This document shows, in pieces, positions 41,836 to 50,297 of a DNA stretch of 64,000 bases. Source of the DNA: JAGOBP01 sp964550855 (GTDB lineage Bacteria > Chloroflexota > Anaerolineae > Fen-1058); the NCBI GenBank assembly GCA_964550855.1, contig CAZKBQ010000006.1, positions 1 through 64,000 on the forward strand, written 5' to 3'. Within the stretch, counting starts at the first letter, position 1. The number at the start of each line of letters is the position of its first letter. The notes below the pieces were generated by a model. That model was not told the DNA's origin, ran no database searches, and saw only the letters and a program-made list of their open reading frames with translations. The translations under genes were made by a program, and so were the position numbers.

Positions 41836-43329
41836 CTAAAGGTCTGCGCCCAGTTCGCGCACGTGCCGCACGGCGGCTTGCCAGCGCGCATAGTCGGCGT
41901 CGCGTTGATCGGCCGAGAGCTGCGGCTCAAAATAGGTGGTGCCTTCAGGCAGGGGCGGCAAGTCGTCGATCGCCTTCCAGAGGCCGCAACCCAGCCCGGC
42001 TAACAGCGCCGCCCCGCGGGCGGTCGTTTCTTTTTCGGTGGGGCGCACTAAGGGGATCCCCAGACGATCGGCCTGAATCTGGCACGCGATGTCGGAGTTG
42101 GACAGCCCTCCGCCGACGCTGAGCTGTTCCACTCGCAAGCCGGTTCGAGCGTGGATCGTATCCAGAATGGCGTACAGTTGAAAGCCGATCGCGTCGAGGA
42201 AGGCCCGCGCCACATGCGCGCGATCGCTGCCCAGGGCCAGTCCAAAGATCGTCGCGCGGGCCGCCGGATCGTTGTAGGGGACATTCAGGCCCGTAAAGGC
42301 CGGCACCACCATGACGCCGCCGGCATCGGGCACGGCTTCGGCCAGCGCGTCCAGCTGCGCCTCCGATTCAAACCAGTGACCGCGCTGGATCATCCAGCGC
42401 ACGGCAGCGCCGGTCACCGTCGTGTCGGCTTCCAGACAATAGGTGTGCGCGGGCAGCGACCACGCATGATAAACGTTGATGTTGTCCAGTTCAGGCGGTC
42501 GATCACCGGCGACGACGTTGACGAACGACGCCGTGCCGTGTGTACATTCGGCCTGACCGGCCCGCCAGCAGCCGTGTCCAAACAGCGCCGCCTGTTGATC
42601 GCCGATCATGGCGACGACGGGCACTTCGGCGGTTTGCGAGCCATCGCTGATGTGCAACGTGCCGTAATCCGCCAGAGTGAGCGTCGGCTGCGGTAAACCG
42701 ATCGGTCTTAGCTGCAACCGATCGATCCACTCGGCCCAATAGGCGCCGTGTCGAAAGTCCCACAGGCCCATTTTCTGGGTGAGCGAATAATCGTGCAGAT
42801 GCTGGCTGGGCTGCCCCAGCGCCGTAATCAGCCAACTGGCCGACATGCCGATGCGCAGGGAGTCGCGCTGCATCGCGGCCTGAAATTCGGGCTGATGCCG
42901 CGCGCGCCAGGCCAGGTGCATCGACGCGCACCACGGGCCGGGAAAATAGCCCAACCGAGAACGTCGCTCGGCGGCGTGCTCCCAGTGGTTGAGTTCGTCG
43001 ATCAGCGGCAGCGTGCGCAGGTCCTGCCACGTGATGGCATTGACGATGGGCTGTCGGGTGCGGGCGTCCCAGATGAAATCGGTGCCACGCTGCGAGGCGA
43101 TGCCGACCGCGGCAATGTCGGCGGGCGAGCAGTGCGCGGCGCGCAGCGCCTGCCTGATCGCCTGGGCCGCGCCGGCCGCCACCGCCCGCGGATCCTGCTC
43201 GATCCAATCGGGCCGCAGGCGAATCAACTCGGTGGGCCGGTAGCCAAGCGCCACGCGCTGGCCGTTGAAATCCATGAGGTACGCTTTGGTGCCGCTGGTG
43301 CCTTGATCAAGCCCAAGAAGGTATTTCAT
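41836..43329 (-). CDS. FGGY-family sugar kinase
   Basis: 497 residues from the ATG at 43329. The N-terminal nucleotide motif GLDQGTSGTKAYLMDF and the C-terminal signature (VEQLSVGGGLSNSDIACQIQ) place it in the glycerol/xylulose/gluconate kinase family. Length fits. Which sugar it phosphorylates cannot be read here; glycerol kinase is the nearest look (TSGTKAYL, WDARTRQPIVNAITWQDLRT). Upstream is a heptamer repeat, so the frame appears open to 43395, but that extension is repeat-encoded and starts without a ribosome site. Confidence 0.92.
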   Translation of the reverse strand: MKYLLGLDQGTSGTKAYLMDFNGQRVALGYRPTELIRLRPDWIEQDPRAVAAGAAQAIRQALRAAHCSPADIAAVGIASQRGTDFIWDARTRQPIVNAITWQDLRTLPLIDELNHWEHAAERRSRLGYFPGPWCASMHLAWRARHQPEFQAAMQRDSLRIGMSASWLITALGQPSQHLHDYSLTQKMGLWDFRHGAYWAEWIDRLQLRPIGLPQPTLTLADYGTLHISDGSQTAEVPVVAMIGDQQAALFGHGCWRAGQAECTHGTASFVNVVAGDRPPELDNINVYHAWSLPAHTYCLEADTTVTGAAVRWMIQRGHWFESEAQLDALAEAVPDAGGVMVVPAFTGLNVPYNDPAARATIFGLALGSDRAHVARAFLDAIGFQLYAILDTIHARTGLRVEQLSVGGGLSNSDIACQIQADRLGIPLVRPTEKETTARGAALLAGLGCGLWKAIDDLPPLPEGTTYFEPQLSADQRDADYARWQAAVRHVRELGADL

Positions 43330-43333
43330 GATG

Positions 43334-43375
43334 GAGTGATGAGTGACGAGTGATGAGTGATGAGTGATGAGTGAC
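43334..43375. repeat. GAGTGAT heptamer repeat, six units
   Basis: Six tandem 7-base units (GAGTGAT four times, GAGTGAC twice) end four bases before the start codon of the kinase. As at 5959, the tract occupies the place of the ribosome site. Confidence 0.9.
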
Positions 43376-43391
43376 ATGTGCTGCGTGACAA

Positions 43392-44180
43392 TCAAGGCAG
43401 CAGGTCTCCAAGATCATTCAGGATGAAGTGCGGTCTGACAGGCGAGGCCTGCGCATCCTGCCAGGTGGTTGCGCCGGTGAGCGTCAGGGCCGCCGACATG
43501 CCGGCGTTGAGGCCCATCTGCACGTCCGTCTCCAAACGGTCGCCCGTCATCAGGCAGTTTTCAGGTGGCAATTGTAGCAGATTCAAAATCGCGGTGGCCA
43601 TGTAGATCGACGGTTTGCCCACCATCGCTTCACAGCGCGTGTTGGTGCAGGCTTCAATGGCGGCGATGATGGCGGCCGCATCGGGCTGGCCGCCGCCGGG
43701 CACAGGGCAATAGCGATCGGCATTGGTGGCAAACAGGCGCGCCCCGGCGCGCATGGCGTCGAAGGCGATCTGCAGTTTGGCATAGGTAAAGGTGCGATCG
43801 AAGGACGCGATGACGGCGTCGATCTCGCGTGGATCGTCCGACAGCGACAGGCCCGCGTTGCACAGTTCATCCCGCAGGGGCTGTTCGCCGCAGACAAACA
43901 CTTTTGCGCCGGGCAGGGTACGCTGCAGGAAATCCACCATCACGACCGAGGAATTGATGATGTCTTCCGGCGGCGTGGGCAGGCCCAGGCGCGTCAGCTT
44001 GGCCGAATACTCATGGCGCGTGTGCGTGGGATTGTTGGAGAGAAACACCGTCCGCTTGCCGGCGCAGCGCAGCGTGGTGATGGCCCGCCCGGCATTGGGC
44101 AGCAGTGCCTCGCCCAGATAGACAGTGCCGTCGAGATCGAGAATGTAGGCGTCATATAAATGGGTGGGTCGTAGGGTCAT
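43392..44180 (-). CDS. HAD-IIA phosphatase (NagD/PGP-like)
   Basis: 262 residues from 44180 (AGGA seven bases upstream). HAD motif I is LDLDGTVYLG (about 12-21), motif II FLSNNPT, motif III region GKPSIYM and the final MTGDRLETDVQMGLNAGM. The cap is the IIA type. Members dephosphorylate small sugars or phosphoglycolate. In this operon it may hydrolyse a sugar phosphate made by the kinase next to it, which is inference. Confidence 0.92.
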   Translation of the reverse strand: MTLRPTHLYDAYILDLDGTVYLGEALLPNAGRAITTLRCAGKRTVFLSNNPTHTRHEYSAKLTRLGLPTPPEDIINSSVVMVDFLQRTLPGAKVFVCGEQPLRDELCNAGLSLSDDPREIDAVIASFDRTFTYAKLQIAFDAMRAGARLFATNADRYCPVPGGGQPDAAAIIAAIEACTNTRCEAMVGKPSIYMATAILNLLQLPPENCLMTGDRLETDVQMGLNAGMSAALTLTGATTWQDAQASPVRPHFILNDLGDLLP

Positions 44181-44278
44181 CGCAAATCCTGTCCGGCTGG
44201 CAGGCTGAAAGGCTGGCAAGGTGATCTGAACCAAGCGGTCACTGTGTCGTCGTGTTCTGGTGCGCGCCGGGCGCAGTC

Positions 44279-45493
44279 TCAGCCTTTCACGCCCGAACTG
44301 GTGGCGCTCTCCACAAAGAAGCGCTGCGCCAGAATGTAAACGATCATCGGCGGCAAAATGGAGATGGCCGCGCCCGCGAGGATGAGGTTGGGGCTGTCGG
44401 CCGCGCGCCCGCGCAGCACATTCAGCGACAGCGTCAGCACGTGATTGGCCGTATTGGCCGTGTTGATGATGACCAGCGGCCAGAAGAAACTATTCCAGGC
44501 GTACAAGAACGTGAAGGTCGCCTGCGTCGCCAGCGCGGGCACGGCCGCCGGGATGAAGATGCGCAGCAAAATCTGCAGCCGCGAGGCGCCGTCCATCAAC
44601 GCGGCTTCCTCGATTTCTTTGGGCACGGTAATGAAGAATTGGCGCATCAAGAACGTGCCGTACGCGGTGAAAATCCACGGGACGATCAGCGACGCGATGC
44701 GATCCTGCCAGCCGATCAGCACCATCAACTGATAGAGCGGCGTGATCAACACCACGAACGGAATCATGATGGTGCCGAGGTAGAGCACAAACAACTTGTC
44801 GCGCCCCGGGAATTTCAGGCGCGCGAAGGCATAGCCGCCCAGCACCGAAGTGGTGAGTTGGCCGATGACGACGCACAGGGTCACGAGGATGGTGTTGGTC
44901 AAACTGCGATCCATGCCGCCCAGACTGACCACCTCTGCATAGTTTTCGGGATGCGCGGTCAGAGTCTGCACGGGCTGGCTCAACCGCACGTTTTGCAGCA
45001 CCGATTGCGTGGGATCTGCCGGATTGACGAAGCGGCCCAGCGCCGTTTGCCGCACGACGATCATCGGGATGATTTGACCATCGACGTTGACGTCCCACAA
45101 CTTCTCTTCCCGGCCGTTGACGGTGACCGTCTGCTGGTTATTGAAACCGCCGGTCGGATTGACGTCTCTGGGTTGACGCTCGTAAGTTTTCTCCAGATTG
45201 TTTGGCTCAGCGTAAACACTGACGCGAATGTTGCTCTGCGCCAGGGCCCATTCTTTTTGTTGTCCATCCACGGTGACGTAGTACAGCGGCAGCGGATCAG
45301 CGAAGCCGGCGACCGTGACAAAGGTATCCTGCCGCGGCAGCAAGCGCGGCGGATAGTTAAACGTGTCCTGGGGTTCCTTCAACGACGTTGCCAGCATGTA
45401 GATGAAGGGGAACAACATCGCCAGGGCAAACACACTCAACACCAGGTAGGCGACGAGATTAACGGTCCAGCGTGAGCGCTTGTAAGATTTCAT
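44279..45493 (-). CDS. Sugar ABC permease, MalG-like with inserted domain
   Basis: 404 residues, six TM helices. The EAA loop is EIEEAALMDGASRLQILLRI (about 300-320). Between TM1 (about 12-36) and TM2 there are about 140 extra residues with strands and many charged positions (for example GKEEKL-like VNGREEKLWDVNVDG), where ordinary MalG-like permeases (about 280 residues) have a short loop. This probably forms an extracytoplasmic domain facing the binding protein. Pairs with the MalF-like permease just upstream (9-base gap). No ATPase lies in the operon, so a shared MsmX-type ATPase is expected elsewhere. Confidence 0.92.
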   Translation of the reverse strand: MKSYKRSRWTVNLVAYLVLSVFALAMLFPFIYMLATSLKEPQDTFNYPPRLLPRQDTFVTVAGFADPLPLYYVTVDGQQKEWALAQSNIRVSVYAEPNNLEKTYERQPRDVNPTGGFNNQQTVTVNGREEKLWDVNVDGQIIPMIVVRQTALGRFVNPADPTQSVLQNVRLSQPVQTLTAHPENYAEVVSLGGMDRSLTNTILVTLCVVIGQLTTSVLGGYAFARLKFPGRDKLFVLYLGTIMIPFVVLITPLYQLMVLIGWQDRIASLIVPWIFTAYGTFLMRQFFITVPKEIEEAALMDGASRLQILLRIFIPAAVPALATQATFTFLYAWNSFFWPLVIINTANTANHVLTLSLNVLRGRAADSPNLILAGAAISILPPMIVYILAQRFFVESATSSGVKG

Positions 45494-45502
45494 GGTGTCC
45501 CC

Positions 45503-47200
45503 TTAGCCTTCGTAGGCGCTGCTGCGGCGCTGGCGCTGGAACTGGAACAGGGTCAGCGCGAAGATCAAAATGAACAGCACCCACGCATTGGCCGACGCAT
45601 ACCCTTGTTTGAAGCGCTGAAAACCGTTTTGATACAGGTACACCACCATCGACAGGGTGCTGTTCGTCGGCCCGCCCAGCGGATTGGTCAGGATGAAGAC
45701 TTGATCGAACAACTGCATGGCCGAAATCGTCGTGGTCGTGACGATGAAGAACGTCTGCGGCGCCAGCATGGGGATCGTCACGGAACGGAACTGCTGCCAC
45801 CGATTGGCCCCGTCAACCGTCGCGGCTTCGTACAAATCCTTAGGAATGTTCTGCAGGCCGGCCAAAAACAACACCGTGTTAAAGCCCATGGTCTGCCACG
45901 CCGCCATGATGACGATGGCCAGCAGGGCGGTGTTGCTGTCCGATAGCCACTGAATCTTGGGATCAACCCAGCCCGCGTTGAAAGCGCCGTTCATGAAGTT
46001 GACAAACAGCGTGATGAAATAGTTGATGTAGCCGATCGAGGCGTTGTACAGCCACTGCCAGATCAGCGAAATCCCCACCACGGCGGCCACGCTGGGCAGG
46101 AAATAGATCGCTCTAAAGAACTTCATGCCCGGTATCTTGCTGTTCAAGATATTCGATAATAACAGAGCCGGGATGACGCTTAACGGCACGGCCAGGATGA
46201 CAAAGAGCAAGGTGTTTCGCAAAGACAACCAGAACAACACGTCCTCGGCCCCGATGAGGTACTCTTGCCCGAAGAGATTGAAGCGCGCCAGCTCGTCATA
46301 GACCCGAATGTCCAGCACTTCGCTGGCGGCCTGATCGGGCGACGATAACGGCTGAATGGTGAAGCTGAGCAAATGCCGATAGTTCTCCGCGCCAATCCAG
46401 TCACGCTGGCCAAAGGCGTCGGAGTTGGTAAAACTCACATAGAGTGACAGCAGCAGCGGCCCCGCGAAGAAGATCAAAAAGCCCAGCAGATTTGGCGAGA
46501 GGAACAGCCAGCCATTCAAGGCCACTTCGTGGTGAGAGCGGGCGCGCATCGCCTGCGCCGAAGGCTCGCGCCACAGGGCGCGTATCGCCGTCAGGAAGAC
46601 GACGATGCCGATCGTGAGGATGAAGGGCAGCGGCGCGGTGAATTGCCCGGCCAGCGCGAGCAGCCCGTCGAGCAAGCCCACCGCGAACGTCCACACCACC
46701 AGCGCACCCACCATGATCGTCTGCCCGATCCGATGGAAGCGCTGTTGACGCAGCGGCTCATTGTCGTAGCGATCGCCGAGCGTGCCGACGAGATAGCCGA
46801 TCAAGAATACGCCCAAGAATGGCAGGCCATTCTTGAAGTTGTTCGCCAGCACGTCCAGGCCCACAAACACGCCCAGGATGTGCAGATCGGCCACCAGGCA
46901 GAACACAAAGCCCAGATAGTTGACGGCCAGCGAGAGGGATCGCCCGCGATGAACGCGCCGGCGAATGTAATAGGCCGCCCCCAGACTGGCCGCCGCCGTC
47001 AAGCTCAACGCCACCAGGCCAATCACGCGCAGCCCGACGGCCGTCTCGATGGTCGGGTCACCGAGGCCGGCTGCCACCAGCACGGCGCCGGCGAGTGCGG
47101 CCACCGCCAAGATGATATGCCAGATGGTGGCGCCGTTCAACCACACCGTCGTGCGTCGATCTTCAGGTCGGTAACCGGGTAAGGCAGCGATGGCCGTCAT
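45503..47200 (-). CDS. Sugar ABC permease, MalF-like with long N-terminus
   Basis: 565 residues. The core (about 240-565) has the MalF/UgpA helices, starting with NGWLFLSPNLLGFLIFFAGP, and the EAA loop LYEAATVDGANRWQQFRSVT (about 470-490). The first 230 residues add six TM helices and are not needed in ordinary permeases (about 300 residues). A soluble loop after the first core helix (about 285-330) may reach the binding protein. Together with the MalG-like partner it forms the channel for the sugar carried by the lipoprotein encoded upstream. Confidence 0.92.
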   Translation of the reverse strand: MTAIAALPGYRPEDRRTTVWLNGATIWHIILAVAALAGAVLVAAGLGDPTIETAVGLRVIGLVALSLTAAASLGAAYYIRRRVHRGRSLSLAVNYLGFVFCLVADLHILGVFVGLDVLANNFKNGLPFLGVFLIGYLVGTLGDRYDNEPLRQQRFHRIGQTIMVGALVVWTFAVGLLDGLLALAGQFTAPLPFILTIGIVVFLTAIRALWREPSAQAMRARSHHEVALNGWLFLSPNLLGFLIFFAGPLLLSLYVSFTNSDAFGQRDWIGAENYRHLLSFTIQPLSSPDQAASEVLDIRVYDELARFNLFGQEYLIGAEDVLFWLSLRNTLLFVILAVPLSVIPALLLSNILNSKIPGMKFFRAIYFLPSVAAVVGISLIWQWLYNASIGYINYFITLFVNFMNGAFNAGWVDPKIQWLSDSNTALLAIVIMAAWQTMGFNTVLFLAGLQNIPKDLYEAATVDGANRWQQFRSVTIPMLAPQTFFIVTTTTISAMQLFDQVFILTNPLGGPTNSTLSMVVYLYQNGFQRFKQGYASANAWVLFILIFALTLFQFQRQRRSSAYEG

Positions 47201-47296
47201 GGCTCTTCTCCCGAGAATGGCTGACAGGCGCGTTGGGCTGAGAGAAACGATCGGGCGGGCAAACCCGCACCCGCCCGATCGTTGATCTTAGTGAGA

Positions 47297-48691
47297 TTAC
47301 TTCTTGAAGACTTTGTTGGCTTGATCGCAGATCGTCTTGCCGAAGTCGGCCACGGTCTGCTTGCCCGTCAATACGGCCTGCACGGCCGGGCCAACAATGG
47401 CATCATATTCCGGCCAGCTGCCCGCCCACAGCGGACCTTCGGCGGTGGGCTTGGCCTTGTCGGCGATGCCATTGAGGAAAGCCTGATTGTTCGCCGGCGG
47501 CGTGAAGGTCAGGAATTTATCCAGCGCTTCCTTGCTGACACGGCTGGGAATGTTGGCGCCCAGCGCGGCAACCTTGCCCTGGGTGTCGGCCTGAGTCAGG
47601 GCCTGCACCAACTTCCACGCTTCGGCCGGATGCTTGGTTTTGGCATTCACGGCATACGAACCCCAGAACAGCCAGTTGCCGGGTGTGCCCGACGGGCCGT
47701 TAGGCAGTTCGACCACATCCCAGTTGAACTTGACCTGGCGAATGCCGGGGGTGGCCCAGCGACCGTTCTGGAACATGGCCACCTTGCCCGCGCGGAACGG
47801 CGGCTCGGGATCTTCACCGTACGGCACGGCGACATCGGTGCCCGACTTGTACAGGCCAGCCTGGAATTCCAGACCCTTCAGTGCTTCCGGCGTATTGAGG
47901 GCGCAGGCCGTCCGATCGGCGTTGAAGAAGCCGCCGCCCGCGGCATTCAGCCACACACCGTAGGGCCCCCACCACGCGCTGGCGCCGTAACCGTAGATGT
48001 CGCTGCCCAGTGCGCGCACCTTCTGCGCCACTTCCAGGAAGGCATTCCAGTCCCACTTGCCCTGCTTGGCCAGTTCACGCGGATCGGGCGCACCGGCTTC
48101 ATCCAACAGGTCAAGATTCAGGTACAGCGCAAACGTGGACACATCGCGGGGCAGCCCCCACAACGCGCCGCTATCCTTGCCAGACTGGCCGTTGGCGGGA
48201 TTGTAGGTCAGGTGATACATCGGGCCGGGGTAAAAGGCCGCCGGATCGAAGCCGTCTTTCACGGCCAGGTCGTACAGATTCAGCGTCAGGCCGCGAGTGG
48301 CGAAGTCGGCGGTGTCGGTGCCCGGAATCCAGAACACATCCGGGGCCGTGCCCGCGCCGATTTCGGTCTTCAACACGTCCTGATACGACGACGTTTCCGA
48401 ACCACCCGGTTCGTAAGTCAGCTTGTAGCCCAGTTGCTTGGCCAGCTCATCGCTGATGCTGGCGTACACGGCGGCTTCTTCCTTGTTGTCGGGTCGGGTG
48501 CGCCAGCGCAGCTCGACGGTTTCGGCCGCAGGGGCGGTGGTCGCCGCAGGTTGAGCGGCAGCAGTGGGCTGCGCGGGTTGGGCTGGAGCCGGAGCCTGGG
48601 TAGCCGGTGCAGCGGCGGGCGCGCACGCGCCAAGTATAACGGCCGCGATCAACGCGAGCGTGACGAGTGTCCAAACAGACTTGCGGTTCAT
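47297..48691 (-). CDS. Sugar-binding lipoprotein of an ABC importer
   Basis: 464 residues. Lipobox ILGAC with the lipid-bearing Cys at 23, then an Ala/Pro/Thr-rich spacer (24-56), typical of this organism's lipoproteins. The rest is a family 1 extracellular solute-binding fold (GTAPDVFWIPGTDTADFATR, and FQNGRWATPGIRQVKFNWDV), which closes on oligosaccharides. Start at 48691 with AGGAGGAG upstream. The position directly after lacI and before the two permeases makes it the sugar receptor of the operon; galactosides are the likely load given the GH35 gene. Confidence 0.95.
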   Translation of the reverse strand: MNRKSVWTLVTLALIAAVILGACAPAAAPATQAPAPAQPAQPTAAAQPAATTAPAAETVELRWRTRPDNKEEAAVYASISDELAKQLGYKLTYEPGGSETSSYQDVLKTEIGAGTAPDVFWIPGTDTADFATRGLTLNLYDLAVKDGFDPAAFYPGPMYHLTYNPANGQSGKDSGALWGLPRDVSTFALYLNLDLLDEAGAPDPRELAKQGKWDWNAFLEVAQKVRALGSDIYGYGASAWWGPYGVWLNAAGGGFFNADRTACALNTPEALKGLEFQAGLYKSGTDVAVPYGEDPEPPFRAGKVAMFQNGRWATPGIRQVKFNWDVVELPNGPSGTPGNWLFWGSYAVNAKTKHPAEAWKLVQALTQADTQGKVAALGANIPSRVSKEALDKFLTFTPPANNQAFLNGIADKAKPTAEGPLWAGSWPEYDAIVGPAVQAVLTGKQTVADFGKTICDQANKVFKK

Positions 48692-48757
48692 TTAGCAACT
48701 CCTCCTGGAAGTGTTAGGTGCGGGTCAAAGATGTTGCGGGACAAACACGCGCGAAAA

Positions 48758-49795
48758 TTATGCGGAAGAACTCTCACCCCCTTTGGAAGTTGACGATGTA
48801 GTGGATTGACGGACTAACAGGGTTGCCGGCAGACGCAGGTGTTGGCGTTCGGCGTGCGGCGTTTCGACCGCACGGATCAACAGCTGCGCCGCCGTCCGCC
48901 CAATGGCGAACATGTCCTGGCGCATCGTCGTCAGCGGCGGATCAAAATAAGACGCCAGCGGCATATCGTCGATACCGATCACGGCGATTTGCCCCGGCAC
49001 CGTCAGGCCGCGATCACGCGCGGCGCGCAGCGCCCCCAACGCCATCCGATCATTCTGTGCGAAAATCGCGGTGGGCGGTGCAGCCCGATCGAACAGCTGC
49101 GCGAAGGCGGCATGTCCCGACGAGGCGGACCAATCGCCTTCGATCGTCAACCCGGCGTCGATCGGCAGACCGGCCGCCATCAGCGCCGCTCGATAACCGA
49201 CAATGCGATCGCGGGTGCAATCTTCGATCAACGGGCCGGTAATCATCGCGATGCGGCGGTGCCCCAATGCGATCAGATGCTCGGTGGCTGCCCGCGCCGC
49301 GCCTTCATCGTCCAACTTCACCGAATCGGCCTCGTCGCCCGGATGCGCCTCGCTGCCGATGAGCACCGTCGGAAAGCGCGGCGGCAGATGCTGGCAGCGC
49401 TGATCGATGTAGGGATTCATGACCAATAGGCCCTCGATTCGGCGGCTGGGCACCAGTTCGTTGATCAAGGCTGCAAACGTTGCTTCGTCCGGTGCGGAGG
49501 ATGAAATGAGGAAATAGCCTTGCTGTCGGGCCTCGGCTTCTGCTCCTTCGACGATGCGGGCAAAAGTGTAGTCGGTCAGGTTGGGGGCGAGGTACGCCAG
49601 CATGCGGGTGCGGCCCTTGGCCAGCGAACGCGCAATCGCGTTGGGCTGATAGCCCAACTTCGTGATGGCGGTGTCTACTTTGGTGCGGGTCTCAGGGGTT
49701 ACAGTCGCGTCGCCGTTGATAACACGCGACACGGTCTGGTGGGAAACGCCGGCTTGCCTGGCGACATCGCGGATGGTCAGACGGGTTTTCTTCAC
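48758..49795 (-). CDS. LacI-family transcriptional regulator
   Basis: 345 residues from a GTG at 49795 (AGGTGGGG upstream). The HTH (LTIRDVARQAGVSHQTVSRV, then INGDATVTPETRTKV) and hinge (KLGYQPNAIARSLAKG) are intact. The periplasmic-binding-like core has NDRMALGALRAARDRGLTVP and VIGIDDMPLASYFDPPLTT. It is the first gene of the galactoside operon, and tandem palindromes overlap its promoter, so it most likely represses itself and the operon until a sugar inducer binds. Confidence 0.95.
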   Translation of the reverse strand: MKKTRLTIRDVARQAGVSHQTVSRVINGDATVTPETRTKVDTAITKLGYQPNAIARSLAKGRTRMLAYLAPNLTDYTFARIVEGAEAEARQQGYFLISSSAPDEATFAALINELVPSRRIEGLLVMNPYIDQRCQHLPPRFPTVLIGSEAHPGDEADSVKLDDEGAARAATEHLIALGHRRIAMITGPLIEDCTRDRIVGYRAALMAAGLPIDAGLTIEGDWSASSGHAAFAQLFDRAAPPTAIFAQNDRMALGALRAARDRGLTVPGQIAVIGIDDMPLASYFDPPLTTMRQDMFAIGRTAAQLLIRAVETPHAERQHLRLPATLLVRQSTTSSTSKGGESSSA

Positions 49796-49830
49796 TGGTG
49801 ACCCCACCTCGATAACGAAATTACAGCCGA

Positions 49831-49884
49831 GTGACCGGTAACGTGACCGGTCACATTCTAAACCCGATTCGGCCGGTTTGTCAA
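49831..49884 (-). promoter_or_regulatory. Promoter with tandem operators of the galactoside operon
   Basis: On the - strand TTGACA (49884-49879), 18-bp spacer, TAGAAT (49860-49855). Immediately after come two adjacent 12-mers: GTGACCGGTCAC (49854-49843, a perfect palindrome) and GTTACCGGTCAC (49842-49831, one mismatch). They cover the start of transcription, as expected for repression by the LacI protein encoded next. Confidence 0.85.
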
Positions 49885-49953
49885 GAGGCAAGATCAGATT
49901 CAGGAAGCCAGTCAGAACCGGCAACGATTTGGCGGAGTTGGGAGATAAACGAA

Positions 49954-49995
49954 CAGCCGCCTGAGGTGTTCCTCGTGGAACACTTCAGGCGGCTG
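49954..49995 (-). terminator. Long hairpin after the YHS gene
   Basis: 19-bp stem with a single mismatch (CAGCCGCCTGAGGTGTTCC/GGAACACTTCAGGCGGCTG), loop of four, followed on the - strand by TTCGTTTATC. It separates the copper module from the galactoside operon promoter. Confidence 0.75.
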
Positions 49996-50021
49996 TTGGA
50001 CCCACCGGCTTGTCGATGGTC

Positions 50022-50207
50022 TTACATCTTGTGCCCGCCCATTTCGACGAAGGGTTTTCGGTTGGGCCCAACATACGACTCTGGATCTTCTTCGAACGTG
50101 AACTTGCAGCCCGGCGCACAGAAGTAGTACGTTTCGTCTTTGTACTCCGTCTTGAACTTCGCCGTCTTCTCGTCGACTTCCATACCACACACCGGATCGA
50201 TTGCCAT
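50022..50207 (-). CDS. YHS-domain metal-binding protein
   Basis: 61 residues from 50207 (GAGGAGGC upstream). YHS domain with DPVCGMEV (C7) and YYFCAPGC (C30, C34), which binds copper or other soft metals. Such small proteins often sit beside copper ATPases. The gene follows copA by about 90 bases and is probably the last in the csoR-copA transcript. Confidence 0.93.
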   Translation of the reverse strand: MAIDPVCGMEVDEKTAKFKTEYKDETYYFCAPGCKFTFEEDPESYVGPNRKPFVEMGGHKM

Positions 50208-50297
50208 GCTCTGCCTCCTCAAGAAGTTTAGAGTAAACAAGCAGATCGGGAAACAGGTTGACACCACCATCGCCGGCCTGTCTGCGTGTTGACCCGC

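Noticed and set aside
43330..43395. N-terminal extension of the FGGY kinase (MSLITHHSSLVTHHS)
   Set aside because: It is encoded by the GAGTGAT heptamer tract and precedes the true first strand of the kinase.
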